A DNA stretch of 64,000 bases from Caballeronia sp. LZ062. GTDB taxonomy: Bacteria > Pseudomonadota > Gammaproteobacteria > Burkholderiales > Burkholderiaceae. Every line of letters starts with the position of its first letter. Within the stretch, counting starts at the first letter, position 1. The position numbers and the translations under genes are program-made. The stretch lies in contig NZ_JARTWB010000002.1 of assembly GCF_031450785.1 (NCBI RefSeq), positions 124,001 through 188,000 of the forward strand, in the 5' to 3' direction. The notes below the pieces were generated by a model. The model did not search any database. It was not told the origin of the DNA and saw only the letters and a list, made by a program, of their open reading frames with translations. Below, piece after piece: positions 29,505-39,025 of this stretch.

Positions 29505-30161
29505 TCACTCGCCAATATAAAGCGGCGGGCGATCCGGGTCGTCGGATTGATCGAGCAGCGCACGCACGGCTGCGGCGTTAGCGCGAGCCAGCCGGCCGCG
29601 CCCGTCGGCACGCACCGCGCCGCGCAAATCGACGGTGCTGTACAACGCGATGTGAACGCCGATCGGTTCCTCGCCGCGCAAGCGATGCAGAAAGCTCAAC
29701 GTCTCCACATAGCCGCGCCCGGCGAAGTGCCGCGTCTCGGAGACGTCGTACTGAATGTTGGCGTTGAGCAGATAAATGGCGACTTCCTTCGGGTTGTCGC
29801 AGAAGCATTGCAGATGGATATCCGAATGCTCGCCTGCCGTGCCGTTGAGCACCGCGCCGGTCAGGTACGGGTCGTAAGGCTTCAGGCGCTCCATCCATTC
29901 GAGCGCGACCTCGCGCATGCGGCGCAGGACGGCGGGCTGGCTGTCGCTCTGGAAAATCGCCTGATATTCGCGGATTTCCTCTTCGATCTGATCGTTGTCG
30001 GGCAAGAACTCGCCGCCGATCTTGCTCTCGCCGACCACGAGCCGCGCCGCCTTGCGCTTGGCGGTGGAGTAGTCGAGACCGTCTTCGGCGATCATTCTCG
30101 CGGCCGCGATGGCGATTTCCTCGCGCACGCGCTGCGGATCGATATGTGATTTGCGAACCAT
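29505..30161 (-). CDS. Conserved protein with a nucleotidyltransferase-like motif
   Basis: A 218-residue soluble protein conserved next to mpl in Burkholderiaceae; some databases name it after its neighbour, wrongly. The middle contains AVLNGTAGEHSDIHLQCFCDN, split here as NGTAG-EHSDIHL, which resembles the G(S/T)-x-DxD active site of minimal nucleotidyltransferases, but one of the usual acidic residues is replaced by His. The N-terminus (DPQRVREEIAIAAARMIAEDGLDYSTAKRKAARLV, split) looks helical. It is divergent from mpl and upstream of the tlpA-type gene. The function is not known. Confidence 0.7.
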   Translation of the reverse strand: MVRKSHIDPQRVREEIAIAAARMIAEDGLDYSTAKRKAARLVVGESKIGGEFLPDNDQIEEEIREYQAIFQSDSQPAVLRRMREVALEWMERLKPYDPYLTGAVLNGTAGEHSDIHLQCFCDNPKEVAIYLLNANIQYDVSETRHFAGRGYVETLSFLHRLRGEEPIGVHIALYSTVDLRGAVRADGRGRLARANAAAVRALLDQSDDPDRPPLYIGE

Positions 30162-30334
30162 GGGGGCATCATACTAGATAACGCCTGAGCGCCCGGCGGG
30201 GCAGGCACGGCGTAAGGGCGGCGGGCGCGCTCGGTTACAATATGCGCCTCCGGGCGCACTCCCGCACGGCTTTTCTCCGTGGTGCGCCGTTCCAGTTTTC
30301 CGCACTCCATCGCCCGCGCGGCGCGACACGCTTT

Positions 30335-31750
30335 ATGCACATCCACATCATCGGCATCTGCGGCACCTTCATGGGCGGTCTCGCCGTCCTGGCGCGCGAG
30401 GCCGGCCACAAGGTCACAGGCTGCGACGCCGGCGTCTATCCGCCGATGAGCACGCAGCTCGAAGCACAAGGCATCGAACTCATCGAGGGCTTCGGGGCCG
30501 AGCAGATCGAACTTGCACCGGACCTCTTCGTCGTCGGCAATGTGGTGTCGCGCGGCAATCCGCTGATGGAAGCCATTCTCGATCGCGGCCTGCCGTACAC
30601 GTCCGGTCCGCAATGGCTCGGCGAGCATGTGCTTGCGGGCAAGTGGGTTCTGGCGGTCGCGGGCACGCACGGCAAGACCACGACGAGTTCCATGCTCGCG
30701 TGGCTGCTGGAAGACGCCGGCATGAATCCGGGCTTTCTGATCGGCGGTGTGCCGCTCAATTTCGGCATTTCCGCGCGCCTGACCGATTCGAGCTTCTTCG
30801 TGATCGAAGCCGACGAGTACGACACCGCGTTCTTCGACAAGCGTTCGAAGTTCGTTCACTACCGCCCGCGCACGGCGGTGCTCAACAATCTCGAATTCGA
30901 TCACGCCGATATCTTCCCGGATCTCGCCGCTATCGAGACGCAATTTCATCATCTCGTCCGAACGGTGCCGGGCGTCGGCCGCATCGTCACAAACGGGCGG
31001 GAGGCGGCGCTCGAGCGCGTGCTGTCGCGCGGATGCTGGTCCGGCGTCGAGCGTTTCGGGGTGGAGGGCGGCTGGCAGGCGCTGCCCGCCGAAGACGGCG
31101 CGACCGTCGACGAACAGTTCGCTGTCTACTGGCAAGGCGAGCGGCAGGGCGTGGTCGACTGGCAAGTGCAGGGCGAGCACAATCGCATGAACGCGCTCGC
31201 GGCCATCGCGGCGGCGCGCTCGGTCGGCGTGCCGGCAGCGCAAGCGGCGAAGTCGCTTGCAAGTTTCCGCAACGTCAAGCGGCGCATGGAAGTGAAGGGC
31301 AGCGTCGAAGGCGTCACGGTCTACGACGACTTCGCGCACCATCCGACCGCCATCGAAACGACGGTGGCGGGACTGCGCACGCGCATTGGCGATTCGGGTC
31401 ACGCGCGCATTCTCGCCGTGCTCGAACCGCGCTCGAACACCATGAAGCTCGGCACGATGAAGGCGCAATTGCCCGCGAGCCTCGCCGGTGCGGACCTCGT
31501 ATTCGGCTACGGCGCGCGTGAAGGCCGCGACAAGCTCGGCTGGAATCTGGCGGAGGCGCTGTCTCCGCTCGGCGACAAGGCGCACGCGTTCGACGAAATC
31601 GAACCGCTCGTGAAGGCGGTCACCGCCGTCGCGCGCCCCGGCGACCACGTGCTCGTGATGAGCAACGGCGGTTTCGGCGGCGTGCACCAGAAATTGCTGG
31701 ATGCGCTTTCCGCGCGTGAGTCCGGCACCACGACACGAGGCCCCGCGTGA
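30335..31750 (+). CDS. mpl: UDP-N-acetylmuramate:tripeptide ligase (murein peptide recycling)
   Basis: A 471-residue Mur-ligase-family enzyme that attaches the recycled tripeptide L-Ala-gamma-D-Glu-meso-Dap to UDP-MurNAc. It starts MHIHIIGICGTFMGGLAVLA. The ATP loop VAGTHGKTTTSSML is at about residues 109-120. EADEYDTAFFDKRSKF and DDFAHHPTAIETT are typical of Mpl rather than MurC. The ATG at 30335 is the family start. The stop codon overlaps the next gene's GTG by four bases. Confidence 0.96.
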   Translation: MHIHIIGICGTFMGGLAVLAREAGHKVTGCDAGVYPPMSTQLEAQGIELIEGFGAEQIELAPDLFVVGNVVSRGNPLMEAILDRGLPYTSGPQWLGEHVLAGKWVLAVAGTHGKTTTSSMLAWLLEDAGMNPGFLIGGVPLNFGISARLTDSSFFVIEADEYDTAFFDKRSKFVHYRPRTAVLNNLEFDHADIFPDLAAIETQFHHLVRTVPGVGRIVTNGREAALERVLSRGCWSGVERFGVEGGWQALPAEDGATVDEQFAVYWQGERQGVVDWQVQGEHNRMNALAAIAAARSVGVPAAQAAKSLASFRNVKRRMEVKGSVEGVTVYDDFAHHPTAIETTVAGLRTRIGDSGHARILAVLEPRSNTMKLGTMKAQLPASLAGADLVFGYGAREGRDKLGWNLAEALSPLGDKAHAFDEIEPLVKAVTAVARPGDHVLVMSNGGFGGVHQKLLDALSARESGTTTRGPA

Positions 31751-32346
31751 TCCTCTACCTGCACGGCTTTCGCTCGTCACCCCAATCGTTCAAGGCCCGC
31801 GCGATGCGCGCGCGCCTCGCGGAACTCGGCCGGTTGAGCGAATGGCAGTGCCCGGTGTTGCCCGTGTCGCCGCGCGAGGCGATTGCGCTGGCGGAAACCA
31901 TCGCGAGCACGGCGGCGTCGGACGATGTCACCGTCGTTGGCAGTTCGCTCGGCGGCTACTACGCGACCTATCTCGCCGAAAAGCACGGCTGGCGCGCGGT
32001 GCTGCTCAATCCCGCCGTGGTGCCGCAATCGGACTTGAGCGCGTACCTGGGCGAACAGCCGTTGTGGCACGGCGGCGGCAGTATCACCGTGTTGCCGCGC
32101 CATCTGGACGAACTGCGCGCGCTCACCGTCGCTTCCATCACGCGGCCCGAGCGCTACTTTCTGATTGCCGCGACGGGCGACGAAGTCATCGACTACCGGA
32201 CGATGCTCGCGCGCTATCCCGGCGTGCGCACCACGTTGATTCAGGGCAGCAATCACGCGATCAGCGACTTCGCGGACTATCTCGGCGACGTACTCGCCTT
32301 CTGCGATCAGTCGCCGCGCACGGCCGTCGCGCCCGCGGCGGCATGA
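31747..32346 (+). CDS. YqiA/YcfP-type alpha/beta hydrolase
   Basis: A 199-residue serine hydrolase of the YqiA family. The protein begins with the oxyanion-hole motif LYLHGFRSSPQSF. The nucleophile elbow VGSSLGGYYATYLAE has the G-x-S-x-G pattern. The acid (TGDEVIDY) and His (GSNHAISDF) follow. The GTG start at 31747 lies within the four-base overlap with mpl, which points to coupled translation. It is the second gene of the mpl-to-mtgA run. The substrate is unknown; E. coli YqiA is an esterase. Confidence 0.87.
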   Translation: MILYLHGFRSSPQSFKARAMRARLAELGRLSEWQCPVLPVSPREAIALAETIASTAASDDVTVVGSSLGGYYATYLAEKHGWRAVLLNPAVVPQSDLSAYLGEQPLWHGGGSITVLPRHLDELRALTVASITRPERYFLIAATGDEVIDYRTMLARYPGVRTTLIQGSNHAISDFADYLGDVLAFCDQSPRTAVAPAAA

Positions 32347-32405
32347 CGCCTCATTCATCCACCGGCGCATGCCGCGTCCGGTCCACCGTCTTACGAGAGT
32401 ATTGA

Positions 32406-34460
32406 GTGAACGTTTTCTTCGAGGAATCGGGTAGTTTCAAGGCCGGCTCGGTCTTGTCGAAACAAGGCGACGCGTTCCAGGTCGAATTGCCGGGCGGACG
32501 CCGCGCAAAAGTGCGCGCAAAAGACGTGCTGATCGAATTCGAAAAGCCCGCCGCCGCCGATCTGATGCAGGAAGCCGACGCCATTGCGCAGGACATCGAC
32601 CTCGATTTTCTGTGGGAATGCGCGCCCGAGGAAGAGTTTCCGTTCACCGCGCTCGGCGCGGACTACTTCGGCGACAAGTTCGGTCCGAGCGAGCGCGCCG
32701 CGCTGGTGCTGCGCATGCACGGCGCGCCAGTGTACTTTCGCCGCAAGGGGCGCGGACAGTATCAGCGCGCGCCGCAGGAGCAGTTGCAAATGGCGCTCGC
32801 GTCGCTGGAGCGCAAGCGTCAGCAGGCGCTCGTGCAGGCGGGCTACGAGGAAGAACTGAAGGCCGGCAAGCTGCCCGAGGCGCTGAAGGACAAGGCCATC
32901 GGCCTTCTGACGAAGCCCGACAAGAACTCCATCGAATACAAGGCGCTCGAAGCAGCGGCGGCGGCGCGCGGCATTTCGCAGGCGCGGCTCATGCTCGAAT
33001 GCGGCGGCATTGCGTCCGCGCGTCAATTGCACGAAGCGCGTTTCCTCGCCGAGTACTTCCCGCACGGCGTCGGCTTCCCTTCCGTGCAGCCCGCGCCGCT
33101 GCCCGAAGACTTGCCCGAAGCGGACGTCGAAGCGTTCTCCATCGACGACGTGACGACCACCGAAATCGACGATGCCTTCTCCGTGCAGCATCTGGCGGAC
33201 GGGCGCGTGCGCATCGGCGTGCATATCGCGGCGCCGGCGCTCGGCATCGCGCGTGGCGACACCGTCGATTCGATCGCGCGCAGCCGTCTTTCGACGGTCT
33301 ACATGCCCGGCGACAAGATCACGATGCTGCCCGACAACGTCGTCGACGTGTTCACGCTCGCCGAAGGCGGGCTGCGGCCGGCGCTGTCGCTCTACATCAT
33401 CGTGAATCGCGAGACGCAGGAGATCGTCGCCAGCGAAACGCGCGCCGAACGCGTGTTCATCAAGTCGAACCTGCGCCACAACCATCTCGACGAGCACGTG
33501 ACCGAGGAAAGTCTCGCCGCCGGGACGGGCGATTATTCGCACAAGGAGGACATCGCCGTGTTGTGGCCGCTCGCGCAGGCGCTGTTCGAAAAGCGCCAGC
33601 AAGCGCGCGCGACGTACGGCCTCAAGCGCGAAGTGCAGCGCAATAACGACTTCAATTTCTACGTCGAAGGCGAGCACATCACCATCACGCCGCGCCGCCG
33701 CGGATCGCCGCTCGACCTGATCGTGGCCGAACTCGCGATTCTCGCGAATTCGTCGTGGGGCGCGTTTCTAAACGATCACGGCGTGCCTGGCATTTACCGC
33801 TCGCAGCGCGGCTTCGGCGGTCCCGGCCCCAAGCGCACGCGCATGCAGACGACGCCCGCGCCGCACGAAGGTCTGGGCGTCGCGCAATACGCGTGGAGCA
33901 CGTCGCCGCTGCGCCGTTACGTCGATCTGGTGAATCAGTGGCAACTGCTCGCGTGCGTGCAGCACGGCGTGACCGCGAAGCTCGCCGCGCCATTCAAGCC
34001 GAAGGACGCGGATCTCTTCGCCGTCGTGCAAGGCTTCGACGATACGTACACCGCGTATGCCGATCACCAGCGCCGCATGGAGTACTTCTGGTGCCTGCGC
34101 TGGCTGAAGCAGGAGAACAAGCGGCAGGTTCCGGCGTCGGTGGTGAAGGACGACCTCGTTCGCTTCGAAGAAATTCCGCTGATCCTGCACGTGCCCGGTC
34201 TGGGCGTTCATGCGCGCGGCACGCGGGTGATGCTCGAAGTCGTGTCGATCGATGAGCTGACGGTGGAAGCGTCGTGCCGTCTGCTGCACGTGATCGACGC
34301 GCCGTCCGCCGCCGCGCCGGTCGAAGAGGAAGAAAGCGAAGAAGAAATCATCGAAGCCGACGATCTCAGCGCCGAGAGCGAAGCCGAAGCGCAGGCGGAG
34401 GCTTCCGCCGAAGCACCGGCCGATGCGCCAGCGCAGCCTTCACAGGAGCCAAACGCATGA
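32406..34460 (+). CDS. RNB-domain exoribonuclease (RNase II/R family)
   Basis: A 684-residue enzyme that degrades RNA from the 3' end. The RNB catalytic core shows [17 protein letters not shown], with the acidic cluster that binds Mg, and later [17 protein letters not shown]. The N-terminus ([20 protein letters not shown]) differs from E. coli RNase R, and there is no long basic S1 tail. The C-terminus is instead an acidic Glu/Ala-rich tail. The start is GTG at 32406, 59 bp after the hydrolase gene. Its stop overlaps aroE by four bases (ATGA). Confidence 0.9.
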   Translation: MNVFFEESGSFKAGSVLSKQGDAFQVELPGGRRAKVRAKDVLIEFEKPAAADLMQEADAIAQDIDLDFLWECAPEEEFPFTALGADYFGDKFGPSERAALVLRMHGAPVYFRRKGRGQYQRAPQEQLQMALASLERKRQQALVQAGYEEELKAGKLPEALKDKAIGLLTKPDKNSIEYKALEAAAAARGISQARLMLECGGIASARQLHEARFLAEYFPHGVGFPSVQPAPLPEDLPEADVEAFSIDDVTTTEIDDAFSVQHLADGRVRIGVHIAAPALGIARGDTVDSIARSRLSTVYMPGDKITMLPDNVVDVFTLAEGGLRPALSLYIIVNRETQEIVASETRAERVFIKSNLRHNHLDEHVTEESLAAGTGDYSHKEDIAVLWPLAQALFEKRQQARATYGLKREVQRNNDFNFYVEGEHITITPRRRGSPLDLIVAELAILANSSWGAFLNDHGVPGIYRSQRGFGGPGPKRTRMQTTPAPHEGLGVAQYAWSTSPLRRYVDLVNQWQLLACVQHGVTAKLAAPFKPKDADLFAVVQGFDDTYTAYADHQRRMEYFWCLRWLKQENKRQVPASVVKDDLVRFEEIPLILHVPGLGVHARGTRVMLEVVSIDELTVEASCRLLHVIDAPSAAAPVEEEESEEEIIEADDLSAESEAEAQAEASAEAPADAPAQPSQEPNA

Positions 34461-35314
34461 ACGCGCCGCAGCCGCGCGACCGCTACGCGGTGATCGGCAA
34501 TCCGGTCGAGCACAGCAAATCGCCGTGGATTCACGCGCGCTTCGCCGAGCAGACCGGCGAGGCGGTCGAATACGGGCGCATTCTCGGGCCGCTCGGCGGC
34601 TTCGAACAGGAAGTGAAGGCGTTCATCGCGTCGGGCGGACGCGGCATGAACGTGACCGTGCCGTTCAAGCTCGACGCCCACGCGTTCGCCGATTCATTGT
34701 CGCCGCGCGCGGCGGCGGCGGGCGCGGTCAACACGCTGTCGTTCACCAAAGACGGCGTGGGCGGCGACAACACCGACGGCGTCGGCCTCGTGCGCGATAT
34801 CGAAGCGAATCTCGGCGTCAGTCTGAAAGGCGCGCGCGTGCTGCTGCTCGGCGCGGGCGGAGCGGCGCGCGGCGTCGTCTTGCCCATCTTCGACCGGCGG
34901 CCGGCTTCGCTCGTCATCGTCAATCGCACGGCGGCGAAAGCGCAGCAACTCGTCGGTCAGTTCGCGCAGGCCGCGCAGGAAGCGAACGTGCGGCTCTCGG
35001 GCGGCGGCGCGGACAGCATGGAACGAACGCGCTACGACGTGATCGTGAACGCGACGGCCGGCAGCCTCGACGCCGCGCTCCCCGAATGCGACGACGCAGC
35101 TTTCGGCGCGGGCACGCTCGCCTACGACATGATGTACGGCCCGAAGCCCACGGTCTTCATGCAGCATGCCGAGCGTCTCGGCGCGCGCGCGGCCGATGGT
35201 CTCGGCATGTTGGTCGAACAGGCCGCCGAATCGTTCTTCATCTGGCGCGGCGTGCGCCCGGACGGTGGCGCGGTGCTGCGCGAATTGCGCCAGTCGCTGG
35301 CGGCAAAAGCCTGA
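34457..35314 (+). CDS. aroE: Shikimate dehydrogenase
   Basis: A 285-residue NADP-dependent enzyme that reduces 3-dehydroshikimate in aromatic amino-acid synthesis. The substrate-binding motif [13 protein letters not shown] is near residue 15. The Lys-containing [10 protein letters not shown], the [11 protein letters not shown] motif and the cofactor loop [13 protein letters not shown] follow. The ATG lies inside the stop of the preceding gene, and its own stop overlaps the mtgA start by one base (TGATG). The gene is therefore tightly coupled on both sides. Confidence 0.96.
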   Translation: MNAPQPRDRYAVIGNPVEHSKSPWIHARFAEQTGEAVEYGRILGPLGGFEQEVKAFIASGGRGMNVTVPFKLDAHAFADSLSPRAAAAGAVNTLSFTKDGVGGDNTDGVGLVRDIEANLGVSLKGARVLLLGAGGAARGVVLPIFDRRPASLVIVNRTAAKAQQLVGQFAQAAQEANVRLSGGGADSMERTRYDVIVNATAGSLDAALPECDDAAFGAGTLAYDMMYGPKPTVFMQHAERLGARAADGLGMLVEQAAESFFIWRGVRPDGGAVLRELRQSLAAKA

Positions 35315-36075
35315 TGACCGCCGCGCCCGGCCGCAGCCGCAACGCGCCGACTGATCGGCCGGCGCGCCGCGCCGCGCGGCTCGGCCCCGCACGCTGGATC
35401 GCTTACGGCGTCTCCGTAATCTTCATCGCGTTTCTCGCGACGCAGCTCTACTTCTTCCTTCAAATCGGCGTCTGGACCGCGACGAACCCCGGTTCGACCG
35501 CGTTCATGCGCGCCGACGCGTGGACGCTCGCGAAGACGCATCCGGGCATCGTCCTGCAACGCACGTGGGTGCCGTACGACCAGATTTCGCGCAATCTGAA
35601 GCGCGCGATCATCGCGTCCGAGGATGCGAACTTCGTCAATAACAATGGCTACGAGACGGACGCCATTCTGCAGGCATGGGAGAAGAACAAGTCGCGCGGA
35701 AAGATCGTCGCGGGCGGCTCGACCATCTCGCAGCAACTCGCGCGCAATCTGTTTCTGTCGCGCGAAAAGAGCTATATCCGCAAGGCGCAAGAGCTTGTGA
35801 TTACGTGGATGCTCGAATTCTGCTGGACGAAGGAACGCATCTTCGAGGTCTATCTGAATTCGGTCGAGTGGGGCAACGGCGTGTACGGCGCGGAAGCGGC
35901 GGCGCATTATTACTATAAGACGTCGGCGGCCAAGCTGACGGCGGGACAAAGCGCGCGGCTCGCCGTCATGCTGCCGCGCCCCAAGTATTTCGACGACCAT
36001 CGCAACTCGCCGTATCTGACGGCGCGAGCGCGTGTCATCGCCCGGCGAATGGGCGCTGCCGAACTGCCCGAATGA
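35314..36075 (+). CDS. mtgA: Monofunctional peptidoglycan glycosyltransferase
   Basis: A 253-residue GT51 enzyme that polymerises lipid II into glycan strands. A basic N-terminal tail leads to one membrane anchor ([22 protein letters not shown], split). The catalytic motif [17 protein letters not shown] carries the key Glu. It is followed by [16 protein letters not shown], then [12 protein letters not shown] and [15 protein letters not shown]. The ATG at 35314 shares a base with the aroE stop. A terminator follows, closing the five-gene run that began with mpl. Confidence 0.95.
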   Translation: MTAAPGRSRNAPTDRPARRAARLGPARWIAYGVSVIFIAFLATQLYFFLQIGVWTATNPGSTAFMRADAWTLAKTHPGIVLQRTWVPYDQISRNLKRAIIASEDANFVNNNGYETDAILQAWEKNKSRGKIVAGGSTISQQLARNLFLSREKSYIRKAQELVITWMLEFCWTKERIFEVYLNSVEWGNGVYGAEAAAHYYYKTSAAKLTAGQSARLAVMLPRPKYFDDHRNSPYLTARARVIARRMGAAELPE

Positions 36076-36104
36076 TATTTAGTCGGCGTCGCTAAACTCA
36101 TCAA

Positions 36105-36130
36105 GTCCCTGATCCATCAGGGCTTTTTTG
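36105..36130 (+). terminator. Rho-independent terminator after mtgA
   Basis: Stem CCCTGAT / ATCAGGG with a very short loop, then CTTTTTTGTTTT, 30 bp after the stop codon. Confidence 0.8.
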
Positions 36131-36167
36131 TTTTCATGGAGCTTTCGGCCGTCAGCTTGGGTCCCAT

Positions 36168-36198
36168 TATGTGAACCGTGCGGTCACATATTGAATAT
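36168..36198 (+). promoter_or_regulatory. Candidate operator before the sugar cluster
   Basis: ATGTGA...TCACAT inverted ends (36168-36190) overlap a second palindrome ATATT-G-AATAT (36188-36198). Both lie about 240 bp before the IclR-type gene, in a 357-bp spacer (36076-36432) with no gene. They are plausible sites for the adjacent regulator; the binding protein is unknown. Confidence 0.4.
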
Positions 36199-36432
36199 TC
36201 GAGATAGCCGGAACTACAATCGGTCCACGCTTTCGACGACACCGCCAGAAGGCACTGCGCACGAGCGGCCACGCTTGGCGCCACAAGAACAAAACCGGAG
36301 ACACGTCATGCACTCGATCGCCTGCCCGCGTTCGCGGGTTGCGCCGCACGATTTATCCGCCTTACGCACGAAGCACGCGCCGGCTAGCTCGCCCGGGATG
36401 ACGCGCGGCGCGCACGTCGAGGAGCGATCGGC

Positions 36433-37359
36433 ATGACCAAACTCCAGCACGCCGATTCCGAAGCCGGCGCCGACAACGGCCGCGCCGCCAACGACGCGCG
36501 CGCGAAGGTCGCCGGCCGCCGCGACGCCGACGCCATCGCGCTGCCGAGCGCGCTCGTCGATATCACGCCGCAGCAGGCCGGCACGCAAACGCTGCTGCGC
36601 GGACTCGCGATTCTCGAAGCCGCCGCGAACGGCGCGCGCGATCTGCGCTCGTTCAGCGCGGCGCTCGGCACGACGCGCAGCACCACGCACCGGCTCGTGA
36701 GTTCGCTCGTGCAGGCGCGCTATCTGCGGCAAGTGCAGGGCGGCTATCTGCTCGGGCCGAAGCTGATCGAACTCGGCACCATCGCGCTGGAACAAATGCC
36801 GCTCACGGCGGTGGCGCGTCCGCACCTTCAGGCGCTCGCGCATCACACGCACGACACGATTCATCTAGGCGTGCGCGACGGCGACGACGTGCTCTACATC
36901 GACAAGATTCCCGGCACGCGCGGGCTGGAAATGCGCTCGCGCGTCGGGCACCGCATGCCGCTCGCATCGACCGGCATCGGCAAGGCGATGATGCTCGACC
37001 TCGAAGCAAACGCGTGGAAGAAGCTGCTCGACGCGTCGCATCGGGCGCTGGCGCGTACGAGCTTCAAGCCGGAAAACCGCCCGGATATCGATACGTTCTT
37101 GCAGCGCATGACGCGCTATTCGCAGGGCGGTTACACGTTCGACCTCGAAGAAAACGAGGCGTCGATCCGCTGCGTCGCCGCGCCCGTGCGGGACGCGTCT
37201 GGCGCGATCGTCGCGGCGCTTTCTGTTGCTAGCACCATTCCCTATATGCCGGACGAGCGCATGGAAGAACTGATTCCGGTCGTGCAGCGCGAAGCGCGCG
37301 CGATCTCCGAAGAACTCGGCTGGCGCGCGCCGCAGGCCAATCGCCGGATCAAGCGATGA
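36433..37359 (+). CDS. IclR family transcriptional regulator of the sugar cluster
   Basis: A 308-residue regulator. A variable 45-residue N-terminal leader precedes the winged helix-turn-helix (TLLRGLAILEAAANGARDLRS, split; TTRSTTHRLVSSLVQARYL). The C-terminal ligand-binding IclR effector domain runs from about residue 125 (IHLGVRDGDDVLYIDKIPG) to EENEASIRCVAAPVRDASG. It is the first gene of the galactose/arabinose run and its stop overlaps dgoK by four bases, so it probably controls the cluster and itself. The ligand is likely a sugar or sugar acid of the pathway, by inference. Confidence 0.92.
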   Translation: MTKLQHADSEAGADNGRAANDARAKVAGRRDADAIALPSALVDITPQQAGTQTLLRGLAILEAAANGARDLRSFSAALGTTRSTTHRLVSSLVQARYLRQVQGGYLLGPKLIELGTIALEQMPLTAVARPHLQALAHHTHDTIHLGVRDGDDVLYIDKIPGTRGLEMRSRVGHRMPLASTGIGKAMMLDLEANAWKKLLDASHRALARTSFKPENRPDIDTFLQRMTRYSQGGYTFDLEENEASIRCVAAPVRDASGAIVAALSVASTIPYMPDERMEELIPVVQREARAISEELGWRAPQANRRIKR

Positions 37360-38321
37360 ACGCGCCCGCTCTCATTGCGCTCGACTGGGGCACGACGTCC
37401 CTGCGCGCCTATCTGCTCGGCGACGACGCCACCGCGCTCGACACCCGCGCGTCGTCGGCGGGCATCATGAAGCTGCCCGCAGGCGGCTTCGACGAGGCGT
37501 TCGAGGAAACGTGCGGCGCGTGGCTCGACGCACATCCGCACTTGCCCGTCATCGCGGCGGGCATGATTGGCAGCGCGCAAGGCTGGATCGAAGCGCCGTA
37601 CGTGGACACGCCCGCCGACGCCGACGCGCTCGTCGCGGGCATCGTCACGGTGACGGCGGCGCGCGGCGTGACCGTGCGCGTGGTGCCGGGCGTGCTCGAA
37701 CGCGGCGTGCTGCCGAACGTGATGCGCGGCGAGGAAACGCAGATCGTCGGCGCGCTCGCGGCCGACGCGTCGCTGTCCGCGCCGGGCGGCGCGCTCATCG
37801 GCCTGCCGGGCACCCATGCGAAATGGGCGTTCGTCGGCGACGGACGCATCGAGCGTTTCTACACGTTCATGACCGGCGAAGTGTTCAGCGCGCTGCGTGA
37901 CCACACGATTCTTGGCCGCACGATGCAGCACGGCGCGGCTTCCGATGCCGCCGCGTTCATCCGCGGTGTCGATACCGCGCGCGATGCCGGTCATCCCGGC
38001 CTGCTCGCGACCATCTTCAGCACGCGCACGCTCGGCCTTACCGGGCAACTCACGCCCGAACAGCAGCCGGATTACTTGTCGGGGCTGCTCATAGGCCATG
38101 AACTGCGCGGGCTGAACGAAGTGCTGGCGCGCGACGCGTCGTCGCTTGCGGGCAGGACGCTGCGGCTCATCGGCAACGATGCGCTCTGCGACCGTTATCG
38201 CGCCGCACTCGCGCGTTTCGACTGCCACGACGCGCAGACGGTCGCGCACGCCACCGAACACGGTCTGTACCGAATCGCCGCGCAAGCCGGGCTCGTGACC
38301 GCGCCCGCGAGCGCGGCCTGA
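37356..38321 (+). CDS. dgoK: 2-dehydro-3-deoxygalactonokinase
   Basis: A 321-residue kinase that phosphorylates 2-keto-3-deoxygalactonate. The start NAPALIALDWGTTSLRAYLLG has the DWGTTS phosphate loop of the DgoK family, followed by AAGMIGSAQGWIEAPYVDTPA (split) and PGTHAKWAFVGDGRIERFYTF (split). The length is normal. It overlaps the regulator by four bases (ATGA) and is followed by dgoA, the usual kinase-aldolase pair. Confidence 0.94.
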   Translation: MNAPALIALDWGTTSLRAYLLGDDATALDTRASSAGIMKLPAGGFDEAFEETCGAWLDAHPHLPVIAAGMIGSAQGWIEAPYVDTPADADALVAGIVTVTAARGVTVRVVPGVLERGVLPNVMRGEETQIVGALAADASLSAPGGALIGLPGTHAKWAFVGDGRIERFYTFMTGEVFSALRDHTILGRTMQHGAASDAAAFIRGVDTARDAGHPGLLATIFSTRTLGLTGQLTPEQQPDYLSGLLIGHELRGLNEVLARDASSLAGRTLRLIGNDALCDRYRAALARFDCHDAQTVAHATEHGLYRIAAQAGLVTAPASAA

Positions 38322-38347
38322 CGCAACGCATACGAAGGAGCAAGACG

Positions 38348-39025
38348 ATGCAACCTCACATCAATCTGCCCGGGCCGTTCGAGATGCACGCCGGTCTCGC
38401 GAAGGCGTTCGCCCAGTGTCCGCTGATCGCGATTCTGCGCGGCGTCACGCCCGCCGATGCCGCCGAGCACGGCCGCGCGCTCTACGAAGCGGGCTTTCGC
38501 ATCGTCGAGGTGCCGCTGAATTCGCCGCAGCCGTTCGACAGCATCGCGGCCATCCGCCAGGCGCTGCCGGACGACGCCATCGTCGGGGCGGGCACCGTGC
38601 TGCATCCGAGCTACGTGGACAACGTGAAGGATGCGGGCGGCGAACTGATCGTGATGCCGCATAGCGACGGCGACGTCGTGCGCGCCGCGAAAGCGCACGG
38701 GCTCGCGTGCGCACCGGGCGTCGCCACGCCGAACGAGGGTTTTCTCGCGCTGAAGAACGGCGCGGACGTGCTCAAAATGTTCCCCGCCGAGCAACTCGGC
38801 CCGACGGTCGTGAAGGCGTGGCGCGCGGTCATCGCGAAAGAGGTGCCGCTCGTGCCGGTCGGCGGCATTGCGCCGGACAACATGGGGCCGTTTCTGACGG
38901 CGGGCGCGAACGGCTTCGGCTTGGGCTCGGCGCTGTACAAGCCGGGACAGAGCGTGAGTGTGACGGCCGAGCACGCGAAGGCGTACATCGAAGGGCTCGC
39001 CACCGCGAAGGGCGGAAAGCGATGA
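38348..39025 (+). CDS. dgoA: 2-dehydro-3-deoxy-6-phosphogalactonate aldolase
   Basis: A 225-residue KDPG/KDPGal-family class I aldolase that splits KDPGal into pyruvate and glyceraldehyde 3-phosphate. Typical elements are PLIAILRGVTPADAAEHGRAL (split), RIVEVPLNSPQPF with the catalytic Glu, IVGAGTVL, and the Schiff-base lysine in DVLKMFPAEQLGP. PVGGIAPDNM binds the phosphate. The ATG at 38348 follows AAGGAG. Its stop overlaps the next gene by four bases. Confidence 0.94.
   Translation: MQPHINLPGPFEMHAGLAKAFAQCPLIAILRGVTPADAAEHGRALYEAGFRIVEVPLNSPQPFDSIAAIRQALPDDAIVGAGTVLHPSYVDNVKDAGGELIVMPHSDGDVVRAAKAHGLACAPGVATPNEGFLALKNGADVLKMFPAEQLGPTVVKAWRAVIAKEVPLVPVGGIAPDNMGPFLTAGANGFGLGSALYKPGQSVSVTAEHAKAYIEGLATAKGGKR

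Noticed and set aside
30092..31780. Minus-strand 562-codon frame opposite mpl
   Set aside because: Low-complexity Arg/Ala/His translation with no family, antisense to a clear Mur ligase.
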